A DNA stretch of 64,000 nucleotides from Periconia sp. R9002 (lineage: Eukaryota > Ascomycota > Dothideomycetes > Pleosporales > Periconiaceae). The stretch is from NCBI GenBank assembly GCA_023627715.1, contig JAMAHW010000053.1:62001-126000 (forward strand), written 5' to 3'. Made by a program: the position numbers and the translations under genes. Shown here in pieces: positions 1 through 14,016 of this stretch; the stretch's first letter is position 1, and the number at the start of each line of letters is the position of its first letter. The notes beneath the pieces were generated by a model. That model worked only from the letters and a program-made list of their open reading frames with translations, did not search any database and had not been told where the DNA came from.

Positions 1-3000
1 ACGCATATACATCACTCGAACATCTACTTTCAACACGACATCCGCCCTCCTTTTTCTCCCAGCGACAAAGATTCCAGCGTTTATATCTCACAAGTCCTCA
101 TCTCAAGCTTGCTATTCGAGATAGTTAGTCGTGAACGGACGGACGGATGGGGCGGGGTAGGGAGAAATGTTGAATATGATGGATGGATGGGGAGGGAGGG
201 AGGGGTGAGAAGTCGTGTGTGTTGGGTAAAGATGATAGTTTCTGTACGGCGTTGAATGGGAAGGAGGGAGGGAGTTGGAGGATGGGGAAGGTGTATGTGG
301 ATGTGGTTGTGTTTTTGGAGTATAGTGATTGGGGTGAGGTATACGAGTGAATTGTCTGGGCGGGAGGAGGGTTGTTGGGATGGGGATGGGACGTTTGAGA
401 GAGATGGGGTTGAGTGTTTGATGGTTTGGGTTATGAGGTTTTTGGGGGTGTGAGCTACAATATTGTGCTTCTTGTAGTTTTCTATTGTGTCGTAGAAACT
501 CTTGTTCGAACTTCATTCCTTGACCAATGTACAAAATTATCCTTTTCTTATCAAACCCAACATCAATTAATCGAGCCGTTATGTCTCACTGTTGTCCCGA
601 TGAAAACAGCTTTAATAACGTATTTCATGCGAGTTTGTTATGACTGCTATGCCCTTCTACAAGCATGAAAGTGACGAGTATAGTTACTACTGATATCCCC
701 CGAGTTGCAAGCAAAATAGCTATGAGTAGCTTTTGGGAGTATATCAAGTTGATTCGTAGCGAAGTTGATTCTCTCTTCTGGAAAATAGTGTGAAAAATGT
801 CCAACATTACTCAGTCGTTGTAGGCACCAAACAAGCATCTCCTCCTTCCCCCAAAATTTCTAAACATAAACAACAACAGCAACCTACGCTCGAGACTATC
901 TGCATCAGGATGTAGATAAAACCCAACTCATTAGTTCAAGGACTTCATAAAGCGACCGGGCACTCGCTCGCTAACCGCCGACCCACAACAGCGCAACACC
1001 GTCGATCGTCGCGTGCTCCACACACAGGGACAAGCAAAGCACGGTACGCTAGAAAAGAAGAAGTGTCAACTAAGAAGGTGTAGACGATGAACAACGAGTC
1101 GTGAGAAACAAACGGTTCCTTTGTTTTCAGGGATCGGATCGGGTCGGTGGTTGGGAAGGGGGTAAAGGGATGTCGATCAGTAAAGACAGTGTGACGGACG
1201 GATGGGCTAGTTGTGGTAGCGGGGATGGTAGTGGACCGTTGGTTAGGTTGGGGTTTGAGGGTTGAGGTTGAATCTTGGGTCGGTTTGAGTCGATGCTTTT
1301 ACGTGCTAAAAGTGTTAGGTAGACGGAGTCCGTCATTTGACTTGGCTTGGCTTGACTCGACGTGGAATAGCTGGTGCTGGCTGTGGTTTTCTCTTGATGT
1401 CTGGTGAGCTTTAAGGTGGTTAACGACTAAGTCGTTTGTAGTTCCTGTAGTCCGTTAGGTAATGACCGGTGAAGTAGTTGCAGGAAGAAGACCAGAACCG
1501 TCAACTTTTCGGATAGAAAAATGATCTGATCTTTCCTTCAGCTCTGTCCTATCGGACCGACCTTGATGACAGAGCAGCACCGGCATCGATGTGTAACTAG
1601 CAAGATATCTGAATCGCTTCTCGACCCGAACTAACACCACTACAAGAGAATCAACCCCAACCGCCAGCCACTCACCACCTAGTGGTCGCTTGTCCGACCG
1701 ACCGACCGACCGGCGGCCGTCTATTCCGTCGGGCCCCAAAGAAAAACACACGGACAGTTTTCTATCATCTGCTGCAAGGACAACGGCGTGGCCCAGCCAT
1801 GTTCGGTCGGGCGGGTCATGCATTGTTAGGTAAGTTGAAGCCAATCCCTTCCTCTCCCTCTGTTCACCGTCGTCTCGTCTCGCTCGGCCTGCGTACCGGC
1901 CAACCACGCACGCCAGCCCACCCCCATACAATAGCGTTTTGACACTCAGCATGGGTAGGCGATGGTGCATGGCGCTAACGTCTGGCTCCCGCACACCCAA
2001 AGCCAAAAACTACGCACGTTCCTTGCAAGGATCCTTGGGTAGGTGGCTTTTGCTTGGAAGCAGCTCAGGAAGGAAAAGAAAGGAAAAGGGCGAAAGAGGA
2101 AGAAGGAAAAAAAAGGCAGTAGGATTTTTTGGTCAGGGATAGAGAGGGGAAAGTGAAGCTTAGACGAGGCCCGATCTGAGCAACTCGCAGGAGCGCGTGC
2201 ACAGGTAGGCAGGAGGAAAGGGACAAGCGTACGGACGGAAGGGTCAGGGATTTTTTTTAGGAGCTTAAGATTAGCTTGATTATCTGGGGGCAGGACTTTT
2301 TTTTGATTTGCTTTGTGCCACGTTATGCGACGGTGGATGGATTGGTTGGCTGGTAGTTTCTTGGTTACCTGAATCTTTTGATGACGAAAATGACCCGATG
2401 CATGGGGTCCAAAACCACCTCCAAAGAGTCGAGGACAAGACTTGCTGACGGTGGCATTGCTACTCTCACCGAACCCCAAAGCGGTACAATCATGGGATCA
2501 CCATCATGGATCTGAACAGAAAGCGTAAACCACACGCTTTCTAGTATTGGTCGTGTCTCACTCGACACATACACACTACCTATAACACTCCAACTGATAT
2601 GAAGAATGCCTTGTTGTGAACCTCGCTGTACACCTCATCCTCCCCTCATCAGATCAGCTACTAGTGTATGTATGTACTGGAAAGGTGAGCAATGGCCACG
2701 GTCCTGCATTCTGCACAGCCAGCCAAACACTGTCGAGAAAGAACCCACAATGTCTGTCCCAACTGCCGCCGCAGCGCCCCCTACCTACCTGCCTACATGT
2801 ACGCTTATCGCAAGACGCAGTACGTGATACATTGTGAATAACGTAAAATCAACCAACCTCCTAACGAACAACAACAACCCTCCCATTCCTCACCGGCCAA
2901 TCCTGCGCGATCGTCATTAATGAATGCACATGTGGCAGTGCGCGCATCGACGCGCCCACGTTGAGAAGATAGGGGGGGGGGTCATGTCAACAACAAGGCA

Positions 3001-6000
3001 CGCGCAGGAACAACCATCACCTTCCATCCGTCAAATCTCGATGACGATCCATGATGCAGCAGCAAACAGCCTCCTTTTTTACCCCATGTACCAAGTACGT
3101 ACCTATGCAACTGTTTTCTCGATCCCCCCCCAAGGCCGCCCGCCCCAAATCTCGATTACGGTCGGCGGCCTGACGAAGATCATATCCTCTTCTGTTTTGA
3201 TCCCCAGCGCGAGATCTAAACGCTCTACTGTACCTTTTGTACCTTCTAAACTCTCGGCACGTACAGACGCCACACACGTGGTTGAAGCACCACCCGCGCA
3301 TACAAACCCACCACTGTTTAATGGAGAAATCACGTGCAAGGCTCGCACTCGCTTCCCAATCCAGGCTAGCCTGTGTGTTTATTTTAAGGAGAAAGTTGTG
3401 TGCAGGACTTGAGTTAGCGCGTCGAAGGGGGGGACACAGAGTAACGAAAAGAGGGACTAGGTAGGGGGGAGGGGGCGAAAGGCGAAAGCGGAGTGGAAAG
3501 AAGAAGAAAGATGCAGGGTCCCCTTTTTCAAACTAGTCTCTTTCTTCGCTTTCTCTCTTTTTCGTTTCGTTCGAGATGACAGGACAGGACAGGACTGTCA
3601 GATCGAGGTCGAAAATCGCTCGTGCGTTTTCTCCATCCATCCAGCGATCCCGCTTTCCGCAATGATTCCCTATCAACCACGCGATAAGCTTGGGCTTACA
3701 TACTGCGCAATGCGATCATTGCGAATGATGATGATGGGCGAGTTCCCTTCTCATATCCTTAATTACCTAAGCTCCACCCAGTCTTCCGTAAGTCGGCGGT
3801 GACGGACCGGCGTGAAAACCGACTTGACTTACTAAGTTACCCTACTACACTACACTACCCGAATCTACCCTAAGTACAGTACAACAACCCCTACCTGGGG
3901 TGTCGTGACTTGGACCGATTAGCCAGCCACCCATAGCGTACAGTACTCTAAACACTAGACCCGCCAGCTTGGAGCAGCGCGCCGCCGTTCCTGTCTGTCT
4001 CTTCGCACTTTCGCTCGCCCCTGTCTGGCCCTTCTTTTATTTTTTTGGTGGACTTTCCCTGTTTGGTTGTTTGGCTGGCTAGGCTGGTTTGGGGGAGGGA
4101 CGACGGACGGCCCAAACGTGGGATAGATCATAGGTGGGTTGGTGTGTAGACCGGCCGGGGGGTGGTGTTGAGAAGGAGGGGCAAAGCAGTTGCGTGAGGC
4201 TCTCGATGAGGGATGAGGGAGGGAGTTGGGGTTGATTGGGTTAGGTGTCCCAATTGATGTGTCATGATTATTGTTGGTGGTTGGTTGGATACCTGATACT
4301 CTACGTGTAGGAGGTTTGTTTGTGTACATACAGGTTACAGGCTTACAGTGCAGCCTCGTGCATTTTTTTGCCTCCTTGTCAAGTACACTGTCCTAGTCAA
4401 GGCGCATACCCCGAATGGCACGGCACGCGTTGTTTTTTTTCTTTTTGTTGGTTCATCTTTGCTTTTCCTCTCCCTCTGCGTCATTTCCTCCGTGCCCTTT
4501 ATGGGGTTAGTCCTTCGTAGTAAAGCCAGAAAGAAAAAACACTAAATTACAATTGTATCGAACGGCTTCCATCGGCTTTTTTTTTTCTTTCCCCTACTTC
4601 TCACAATCCACAACTCTCGCGCACGCGCGACCATCAAGTTCATCTAGGTAATGCATGTTTCTCTGGACGGACGGTACGGTACGGTACGCCTTAGGTACCT
4701 TCCCCAATGTACCCTTATCCCTACCCCAGAACCCGAAAGCGAAGCTCCAGTCATGAAAACAAAAAAAAAAGAACAAGGAACAAGGAGACGAAACCTTCCC
4801 TTCCATCCCTCCCAGCATTTCAAAACTTCGGTACCAAACAACCCACCCCCCTCTTCGCAGCTCGCTTGGCGGCCTGCCTGGAACCACTCTATCTTATACT
4901 CCCCCGCCCAAACGCCCATGAATTCAAGAGGTACATACCGTAGTTACATGCGCGCATACGTACGTGGGTACGTCTTGTATAGTTGGTATACCTGGCTATA
5001 ATATATGCTCTATGCCTATTTTTATCTTACCATCGATTCTGTCGAAGGCTTACGTGGGTGTGTGAGAGTAGATTGCGTACATGTCATGATGATGCATTGG
5101 AGTTATTGATCCCGTTGATGTGTATACGTACACATAGTATGTTTGTGTGTGTGTTTTTTTTCATGATCCTTCCGGCTCGTCTCGAACATAGTTCTGCGGG
5201 CAGGCAAGTGCAGGTCGGTACCTAAGCGAGAGAGGGAGGTCTTGATTTGACCTGGGAGGAAGTCTGGAACACGGAGATGAATTCGCTACTTCAGTTCAAG
5301 ATTTGCTGGTAGATGAAATAAATATTATCGATATTGTGTGGTTGGGAAGATGATTAGTGAAAGTAGGTTTATTGAGTAAGTGCATGAGTATGCATTTCCT
5401 AGAAGGCGGTTTTTTTCTATTCTGCTGGTAGGAAGCGAAGGAAGGTCAGGAACGACCGGGGAAGATCCAGCCCGATAGCCCTGCACCGCAAGGAAACAAA
5501 GCAAAAAGAAGAGGAGAGAAAACCAAAGCACCGGGATTTCCAAAGCAAGGAGAGTTACGTTAGTGATGTTGAATAAACGACCTATTTTTTGCACCAACAT
5601 TTCAATTCATGCCAAGACTACATCAACCACGCTTTGCGCTCTCGCTAACAGGAAAAAAATGCATCACAACAACCACCAGTCTCGTAAAGAAAAGACCAAC
5701 AAGATATCCCGCGTACATGAGATAGTCATATTGTTACATACATGAAAAAAAATATAGGAATAATCGAGAGGAAAGAGGAAAGGAAATGGCTCAACACGCG
5801 TTGGCGGGTGATGCGGAAACAAGGCCGCTGAGGTCAGACGGCTGGCCGCATCGCATACCCGCTGTGGCGCGCACCGCATTTGTGGATATCGTTTGACGCA
5901 TATAGAAATAAAAAAAAAGACACTATTCATAATGGTAAGGTATAAAACTCCTGGGGCGGCAACGTCGGGTTACACCGAGTGCTCGGATCGGCCGAAAAAA

Positions 6001-6304
6001 AAATATCGTAAAAGTCGTAAAAAAATGGAGGCGCGCGCGAGGTGGGGTATCTTTGCGAGAGTGAGTGGATATTGTTGGTGGGTGTGAGGTCCTCTTAAGC
6101 ACCGCTATATTGCGGCAAGGGAAGCGGCGGCAACTGCAGCGACTGGTACTGGTAAGGAACGCTGGAGCCGCCCTGGGTGGAGAGCGGAGGGAGGACGGGT
6201 GCTTTTCCAAGACCCGATCTCACCTGCGAGGTGGTGCTGGAGGGATGGGGGAGAGGCTGAGGTTTCAACGTTGAGTCCCTGGACGATCGTTCAGCCGCGT
6301 TTCT
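1..6304. other. Gene-free spacer
   Basis: I see no convincing gene on either strand. Open frames up to about 180 codons exist (for example 1455-2006 minus and 2924-3412 plus), but their translations are low-complexity or lack any recognisable fold, and no chain of exons with matching splice sites could be built. The stretch holds purine-rich G tracts, short A and T homopolymers and scattered GTAC/CCTA motifs. The last few hundred bases are probably 3' UTR of the regulator gene ending at 6305. Confidence 0.6.
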
Positions 6305-8242
6305 TTAGGTCCAGATGGTAGTAGGAGTCGTCACGAACCCGCTGTGGTGGTACATAGGCATACCGAAATTGAACACGTGCTCTTCTACAGGCGGGTAGGG
6401 GGGCAGTGCGGCTGCCGGCGACCCCAGCGGAGACGTATATGACGCGCTACTACTGACGTACTGCTGCTCAACCGATGTGCGCGGCGGCACCTCCAAGTAG
6501 GGGGATGTCTGCCCGGAGGGGAGGCTCGACGTCGGGAAGAAACTCAGCGGCGAGGGCGCGAATGCCGGGCTCAGGCTCTGGCCGTAACTGTACTGAGCCG
6601 TGATTTGGTTCTGAGGGTCCAGGTTTAGTGTCTCCAAACCGTATGGCGTCTGCTGCACCGGTGAACCCTCGCCGACCTGTTGTCTTGCCCAATCCCGCCT
6701 GCTCTTATATGATGCGGCGATCTGGCTTGGGAACTGGATGAGATAGGACACCGATTGGGTGCGATCGTCGTAGGCAGGATCCTGGTAGCCCTGTACGATG
6801 GCCCTGATCTCTTCCAGGGGTCCCAAGGATAGGTCTGCGCAGAAGACAGCCCCAATGTCTGGGAACATTGGCTCCAATGCCAAAGCAGTCGCGTAGAAAT
6901 GCGAAAGCACAACCAAAACGGTAGCGTCGGCGCGCTTGGCGTGGAGAAGTGTGATGGGGACCCAGAACAGCCACTTGCGGAGAGCATACAGTTGACTGAA
7001 CTGCTCCTCAGCTGTCTGCGCTGCGCCGGCGGCTTTCAGACGATCGAGATAGCCCCGTAGCTGATCAACCCATTTGCCTTCCTGTTCATGTCGATTGAGA
7101 CTAAGGTACGGTTGCAATCGGTTCAGAGAATCTTGAAGGTCGGATATAACGTGAATGTGTTCCCTGCGCATTTCTTGAGTGATTGGCGACGTGATGGACT
7201 CCATGAAACTTTTATTGGGCATAGGGGTGTGTTCTGCGATATAATCTGCGAAAACGGATTCATGCCTCCATTGTTGCATAGCTGAAATGACCTGTAACTC
7301 ATGTATCAGTAAAGCAAGAAGCAAAACATTGGGGACGCGTTACTCACAGTCTTTGTGCCGGTTACCAGAGAGGCCCATCCTCGCCTATTCGATTCATTCG
7401 TTAGCGGCGATCCATTTCCGTCAGTTGACGACCAGTACAAGGAGTACCTACCAATCTGTGGCCTGCCAAGCGAGGAGCAGCGATGACGCGAGCACCGCAT
7501 CAGAGTTAACTTTGGTGAAATTCGCAATACCCTCATGCAAACCCTTCAGAGCGATGCCGGCATGATGAAAGGCCAGACTGCGCGTCTCATTCGACTTGCC
7601 AATCCACGCCAGATGCGATGCAGAAAATGCAAGAATAGAATGCATAACGAACGGGTGAGATGCGGCAATACTCAGGAATCTGGGGTGCGATGGTCAGAAG
7701 AATCCTTGTGCAGTGTTTACCGAACACGAGATCGCGGACGTGAATACGACGAAATAAAATGCTTACTTTGGTAACATATCTGCCCAAAGAGTGAGCTTTG
7801 ATGTTCGATTCCTGAACATCTCTGCTGAAATAGACGCAAGGTGATGAATCAGACGAAGATCGGTCTTGTGGAAAGCCCGCCATTGCGGTTGGGGATACAC
7901 TCTCAATTCAGGAAAGGGGAACTCTCCCGTCTGCCGCCAAAGCTCAATCATGGAGTCGATCTCAGGAGTCCATAGAAGATTTGGATGTTGAGGTGACTTG
8001 GGTGACTCTGGGATCATTGCCGTGGGGCTGTCCATGTAGTCACATCGAACCTGGTGCTTCGTGCAATTGCGACTGGAGAAATAGTCAGCATTTGTAACAG
8101 ATACGGAACATGGTAGGGTTTCTCGGACGAACCATTGCGGGAAGGTTTCATCACAGCGGATATGCCTCTTCTTGCAGGTTTTGCAGCCTTTGCGAGACTT
8201 GGTGTGACTGCGTCTGGATGGGCCACCGCCGGGACCTGCCAT
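6305..8242 (-). CDS. Zn(II)2Cys6 transcription factor, Upc2/sterol-regulator-like
   Basis: Probable nuclear DNA-binding regulator, 555 aa. Exons: 8242-8133, 8072-7767, 7679-7452, 7384-7348 and 7291-6305. The four introns (60, 87, 67 and 56 bp) are all GT-AG, and the spliced length is 1668 nt. The N-terminus carries a complete fungal zinc cluster, C-x2-C-x6-C-x6-C-x2-C-x6-C, with ligands C20, C23, C30, C37, C40 and C47, after a basic SRRSHTKSRKG stretch. Intron 1 splits the codon of the fourth ligand (C37), so the motif is only complete after splicing. The middle region (including LLLAWQATDWRGWASL and ISAMQQWRHES) looks like the fungal_trans_2 regulatory domain of Upc2/Ecm22-like factors. The C-terminal third is Pro/Ser/Tyr-rich and probably disordered. 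The Upc2-like label comes from remembered similarity of the cluster and middle domain; a sterol role is not shown here. Targets are unknown. Confidence 0.85.
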
Positions 8243-10762
8243 TGCGAAAGTAGGAAGACTTGAGGTTGAGAAGAGAGTGCGATGGTTGGTCGAGTTCGAA
8301 GAAGTTGCGTGGTAGGTTGAATGACGTTTTAGTAGTTTGTCTTCAAGCGGCCTCTTGGGTGAGAGAGGGGGGCGAAACGAAGCAAAGGAGGATGATTAGA
8401 AGGAGGTGGAGTGGATTGGTAGCAGGCGGGGGAGGCTGAGTTTATGCGGGTCGCAGATCTAGGTAGGCGATGAAAGCGAGGGGAGAAATCGGGGGCGGAA
8501 TGGGATGAGGATGGCGCAAAGGGGCGGACAGGAGCACTGAAGCTGGAGGCTGATGGCGAACTGTTTGAGGATGTTTGGGGATATGTATATAGGTTACAAG
8601 TCGGGGAGCGAATCGGGGAGATTAAGCTTGGGCTGAATGAAGACAATCGACAGTGAGAGCCGGCCAAGTATGTGTCGGACAGGGCAGGCCGAGTGACGAG
8701 CACGAAAGCAGAAGTATTGACGAGGGGGTGGGTGACTGGCGGACTGTGAGTGTGGATTGTCGAGTGTGGACTGTGTATTGTCTGTGTATGGACCATTGGC
8801 ATGGGTAGAGAGAAGGGACCCCCCCTCCCCCTGCAAGATGGTCTATGCCCATACCATGTCTGCGATATCCGGACCAGGCCTCAGTCTAGAGGAGACAGCA
8901 GAGTGACTTGTGCTTCGGTGCAGAGACGAAGGGACAGGGAGCCCTGTCAGTGAATGCGGGAAGGAGACGCCCCCAGGAGGGTACCAGGAGGGTAGCGTGG
9001 GTGACCAGGAGGGCAGCTGGGCGGCCGGTAAACAATGAGACGGGAGGGGGCTAGGCTGGACTAGCAGGGAAGGGGGGTGAATGTGTAGGCGGGAGCTATG
9101 GACTGGGCGGTACTAGGCCTACGGTATTAGGGCCTAGATAGAAGATAGGTAGCGTAGACGCGAATGCGATGGAGTGATTCACGTCTGGCTCCTGCTCGCT
9201 CGTATGACATAGCCCCCGGTGTAACTCCCGTGGGGCATCAAGCTTATTCCAGGGCATTGGACATTGGACCCCTCGGCTTCGTCGGGCGGGCTGGTCCAAG
9301 ACTGCTAGGCCTGGAAGGCTTCCGGCACTGTGTCTCGCGCCCCCTGCTCTGTCCTGCAATGGTTCTGGCGGCCTGTAACTTTGAAGCCTGCCCAGTAGAG
9401 TTTGCAGGCATGCGGTACATTACATACATACGCCCACGCGCACATACATCCAGACATACCGTGACCCGGCCGGCACTCTAATGTGCAGTCCAGTACAGTG
9501 CGTTCGCTGCCCCAGCCCTGGGGCGCAAACGGAAGAAGGCATTCAGTGTGGAGGATAACGATTATTAGTAGGGAGGCAATGGCCGTCGGGGAAATATGGT
9601 GGCGCTGAGGGAGCTTACTCACCCATCTTTAGCTGCAACTGTCCATTCGTTGGTATCGTTGTTATCGCCATCGTTTCGATACATACTACTCATTACTATT
9701 ACTCCAGCAAACCGGCCCACGCGAGGCTGCATAATGGGACCACTGTATGTCATGTTGAGCAAAGATGACAATAACAGCCACTACGGGACAATGATGAAAC
9801 GACTGGTTTGATGAAGCTCTTTCCAGCGGACGCAATCATCGGTCACAGGAACAGGTATATTGGGGCAGCAGTAGCAACGTCACCAAAGGGTCTAAAAAGT
9901 GGGAGGAGTTGGTCAGTAGAATAGCGGGGTCAGAGGCCAAGTACCCACGGCCAAATGGTGCGCACGTTCGTTCGAGGAAAGAGGAAAAGCGAAGGGGGGA
10001 AAAAAAGGCAAACGAAGGCAAGGTGGGTGCAATATGATTCACTTCGGTTCATTCCAAGCGATGAAGGTCATTAGTGACAGGCGATCTCTCTCTAACCACT
10101 CTGGATGGGGGCTAAGCCCGATCGGCACTAGCCCCCTTGATGCACGGACTGGCTCCAGAAAGCCAAAAGCCAAAAATAGCCCCACCTGCCCCGCGCATGA
10201 AAACTAGACCGCGTGGGGTTAGCGCCACTCCTCAGCCCGTCCACATCCCTGCCACGTTGTTACTCGGTGTTGCCCGCGTTCCATCTCGTCTTGCCTGCGT
10301 GCCTGCTAATAAGCTCTCCAGCCCGTAAGAGCCAGTCAACAATACACAAAACGCTACTCTTCAATCAAGATGTTTATTTCGATTCGACCACAGATACCTA
10401 ATCATCATGTAGAAGATGTCTGAAAGACCCATTGATGGATGCTATCAATAGTACCATGATCACCTCACCTCGGTTGCCACCACCTGTGTTGGCTAAATAG
10501 AAAAACCGCCTCAGTACAACCATTCAGACATCGAACATCCAGCCTAGACTCCTTCGTCTGCATTCGTTGTGCAGCTCATTGATTGTTGCAGCCAGAAGAA
10601 AATTTGGCCGAGGGGTTTGCTACCTAGGCGAGCTCCCTGGGGCGGCCTGATCTGTCACCAATAATGTGCAGAGCCTGCCACGAGCCACCCATACGCCGGC
10701 TGCTCACCCGTCCCTTCCATCCATGAACGAGTTGGAGGATGGGTGGATGGATGCCTTCACCA

Positions 10763-10782
10763 CCTACCTACCTACCTACCTA
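10763..10782. repeat. (CCTA)5 microsatellite
   Basis: Five perfect tandem CCTA units. The same tetramer recurs in shorter runs throughout the spacers of this window, for example near 39330 on the opposite phase and near 44430. Confidence 0.95.
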
Positions 10783-13450
10783 CGCTTCACATCTCAGACG
10801 GGGTTTTTGTTACGTGTATCACTGCCAAATCTCACAAAACCGTGACTCGGCCCCAATCAATCAATCGAGTATCCATCCATCCATCCATCTTCCTTACCCA
10901 AGCCATGTGCAGTACCGTTCCTGCGCTATGAACTCTCTCGCTCGTTCCGCTGCCGTGTTGAACGGGTCCCATCTAGGAATGCATGTGCATACTATGGGCG
11001 CATGCGTGTAGGTGCGCCGCGTGCGCCCATGTGCGGTGTGGTTGGTGGTGGTCGGTGCCTTGCGTTCCGCCCTTTTGATTCCTTTCCAGCCAAAAGGAAA
11101 AAACAGCAATAGACGCGATGTACGAGACTCCGCGACTGCCTGGGAAAGAGAACCCGAGAAGCTGTGAGCACCCAGTCCCCCAGGTGGCATCGTCATCGTC
11201 ATTGTGCTCATCAAAAGCAGGTTCAAGCACAGCAAATGGTGGCCATTGACAGGCTACGTAACAAGACCCCATGCAGGGACAAGCATTCATCACCTCCCCA
11301 AGATGAGGTTGGGACTAACGACGACATGATGAGGTTAAATTTAGAGATGATAAACTCTTTTACCCTAGATTTCCAGACCAGGGCAGCCCATGCTGGTCGG
11401 ACACAGTGTTGGAGAGGGAACAACCAGGGCTGACAAGACAAGAAAATCGAATCGAATCGTCCAGGCCAGCTCGCCATCTTGCATACAACTGTACAGCGAG
11501 TGCTGACTGATTCGACCGAATGCGTGCACCCATCCACTGGCCTGACGCCATCTGCCATGTACATTGAGTACAACACAGCCAAATCGGTAGGGAAAAACAA
11601 GAAATTGGGACCCCAACGTTGCTCGCCAGCCTGCCAGCCTGCCATGGCAGCCTCTCGCCACCACCACCGGCGGGCGTGCGCAATACAACCGTTTCAAGCA
11701 AATGTCTGCAAGCCACGCCATTGCATTTTTCCAGCTCCAGAACGGTCCACAAGTGGTAGCCATGTGTGTGTGCTCTGTACTGGTTTGGTCTGTGTACGGT
11801 ACGCACTGTGCGGCCGCTTTGACATGTTCTCCAGGTCGGCGACCAAGCTTAAAATAAGTACAACCCTGTCGGTCGTACCGGTGGAATGGTCAACTACCGG
11901 TCAAGAGCGTGGGTAGGCGACACTTGCACACAAGATGCGAGCCATGCCATCTCCATGCCCATGTCCGACGGAAGCACATGTGCTCTTGTCACGTCGGTCC
12001 CTTTCTCCCCCCGTCACTTGTCAGCCAACCACCTTGCGATACCCTTAACCCAATCTGCTACCCACAGGCTGAGGCCACACCACAGACCTTCTGCCCTTCC
12101 GTGCAAGAGACAGCGCATCCGATCTTCTCCATTTTCAAGTACATGACGTTCTAGGCTTGCATGAATTCGTCCACGCCTACTAGGTGTAGTAGGTAGACAG
12201 GTCCATCTTCATGTACCTGCCACCATCTTGTGCACTAGATATTCCTTAGCCCTGCACCTTCTCGCTCTCCCTTCACCCCTTTGAAACTTCAATCAATAAC
12301 TCCAATGCAAAGCAACAGGAACAACCTCATAACAGCGCCCGCGTACCTGTTCGCCCATTCGGTCTTCATCACCATGATATCAGTCCAAACTCACTTCGAC
12401 CCAATGCTATGATGCGATCACGGAAAGCTAGTCAGCATGCACCCCAGTCCAGCTCCTGCGTCCGGTTCAGCATACGCTCATCTCCACCATGACCTGACGC
12501 GGGATGCTCATTACTCCGCAATCTCTTAACTCTGATCAATCCGTTCCGCCTCGACAGACCCGGCGCCACCACCACCCCCAAACACGCACAGGGACCAACT
12601 GCCATGTGTCCATTTCCCGCCTATCTACATCCAGCCATCCATCCGGACAGCGACGCCCAAGGATCTCCCCTTTCAAAACCTAAAAAAGGAATCCTCTATT
12701 CATCCTATCGCCAATATGGCATGGACGACAATCTTCCCCTTGCCCACCCCTTCCCTCTTCCAAACCTCCCGCAGACGCCTCTCCCACCTATACGAGGACG
12801 CCATCTTTCGCCTCAACCTACACCTACACCTACCTACCTCCTATCCACACCCACCAACTCACCCGTAGACTAACCATCTCCACCTCGCCCATCCCTCTTT
12901 ACCCTTTTCCATCGCCACGCCACGCCCGTCGTCGTTGCTCGTATCCCAACGCCGACGCCATCTCTCGCTCTCCCTTGACCTTCCCCGGCCAACAACCACC
13001 CCAACCGAATCACGAGGGATAACAATCGGCACAACGCATTCCTCCATGATTACTACCTTGACCTCCCTCCTGCACTTCCTTTTTATAGAAACAGACCAAA
13101 GGGCCATGGGTTGTTGTGACCTTTCCGTCCGCCCCCCTAACCTCATTCCCCACCCCTTCTCAACAACCCTCGAGGGGGACTAGGTATCGCCTTAGTTTCC
13201 GCTTCCATGCCGTACGTAGCTCCCGTGCGTGAGTGAGACATGCATGCATCTTTCCATGCATACCGTAGACGTATGTATACATATCTATAGCATGCTAGGT
13301 AGCTACGCGAGATACTACGCTAAGCTATACATCACCACACACCTACGTCTATCTAGAACTGAGGCGAACACTTCTGTTACATGCAGATATGCAAATTCAT
13401 ACCCCGTATGTAGGTAGCTATGCAGATACATACCTACATACATACAACCG

Positions 13451-13473
13451 CACGTGTACATGTACATATGTAC
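13451..13473. repeat. Overlapping CACGTG and GTAC palindromes
   Basis: An E-box-like CACGTG (13451-13456) runs into two overlapping perfect palindromes, GTACATGTAC (13456-13465) and GTACATATGTAC (13462-13473). The 12-bp palindrome recurs exactly at 20850-20861. The palindromes are read directly from the sequence; any protein-binding role is unknown. Confidence 0.8.
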
Positions 13474-13996
13474 ATTCGCATACCCAGATCCCTATGATTG
13501 TATACCCGAACTAGAGAAAGGTGCCAGAAACCCTATGATACCAACACCCCGAACTAAAAAAGATACAGCTGAACCCCCCCAACTCACAACTCCCCCCTAA
13601 AAAAAAACACGCAAAAGCAAAAAACGGGGAAAGACACATACACTCACCGGTCACCGATATAGCTTGCGGAGCTAATAATAATTGCAACCAACGGCTTTTC
13701 CATGCATGCATGGGGGCCCCCCAAAATTTCCAATATCAGAAACTTTTTTTTTTCTATCCGCCCTTACTTAGCTCCACCTCCACCTCCACATACATACATC
13801 TATCTTACCCCGACTGACCACTATACAAAAAACCCCCACACATATGCAAACCCCCTTCACACTGCGCCTCCCCCACTCCCTCCCTCACTCATTCACACCA
13901 CTCACCACCTAGCTACCTACATCTAGGGGCACAGCACAAGCACAGCCACAGCCCCAATCACCCCCAACCCACCTACTCACCAACACATCTTACCCG

Positions 13997-14016
13997 TTAG
14001 CTAGCTAGCTAGCTAA
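13997..14016. repeat. TAGC tandem repeat forming a 20-bp palindrome
   Basis: TTAGCTAGCTAGCTAGCTAA is a perfect 20-bp palindrome built of TAGC units. It could extrude a hairpin, but is most simply a microsatellite. Confidence 0.9.

Noticed and set aside
1455..2479. Overlapping minus-strand open frames of 183 and 177 codons
   Set aside because: They overlap each other in different frames, have no domain, and rest on GC-rich spacer composition; no splice-linked neighbours.
2924..3412. 162-codon plus-strand frame
   Set aside because: Opposing frames of similar length on the other strand, no recognisable fold, and translation of ordinary spacer.
8329..8802. 157-codon minus-strand Ser/Pro/His-rich frame upstream of the regulator
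   Set aside because: Low-complexity translation of a pyrimidine-rich leader; most likely 5' UTR of the regulator gene.
11223..11806. Three overlapping minus-strand frames of 130-150 codons
   Set aside because: Mutually overlapping in all frames with no domain or exon chain.
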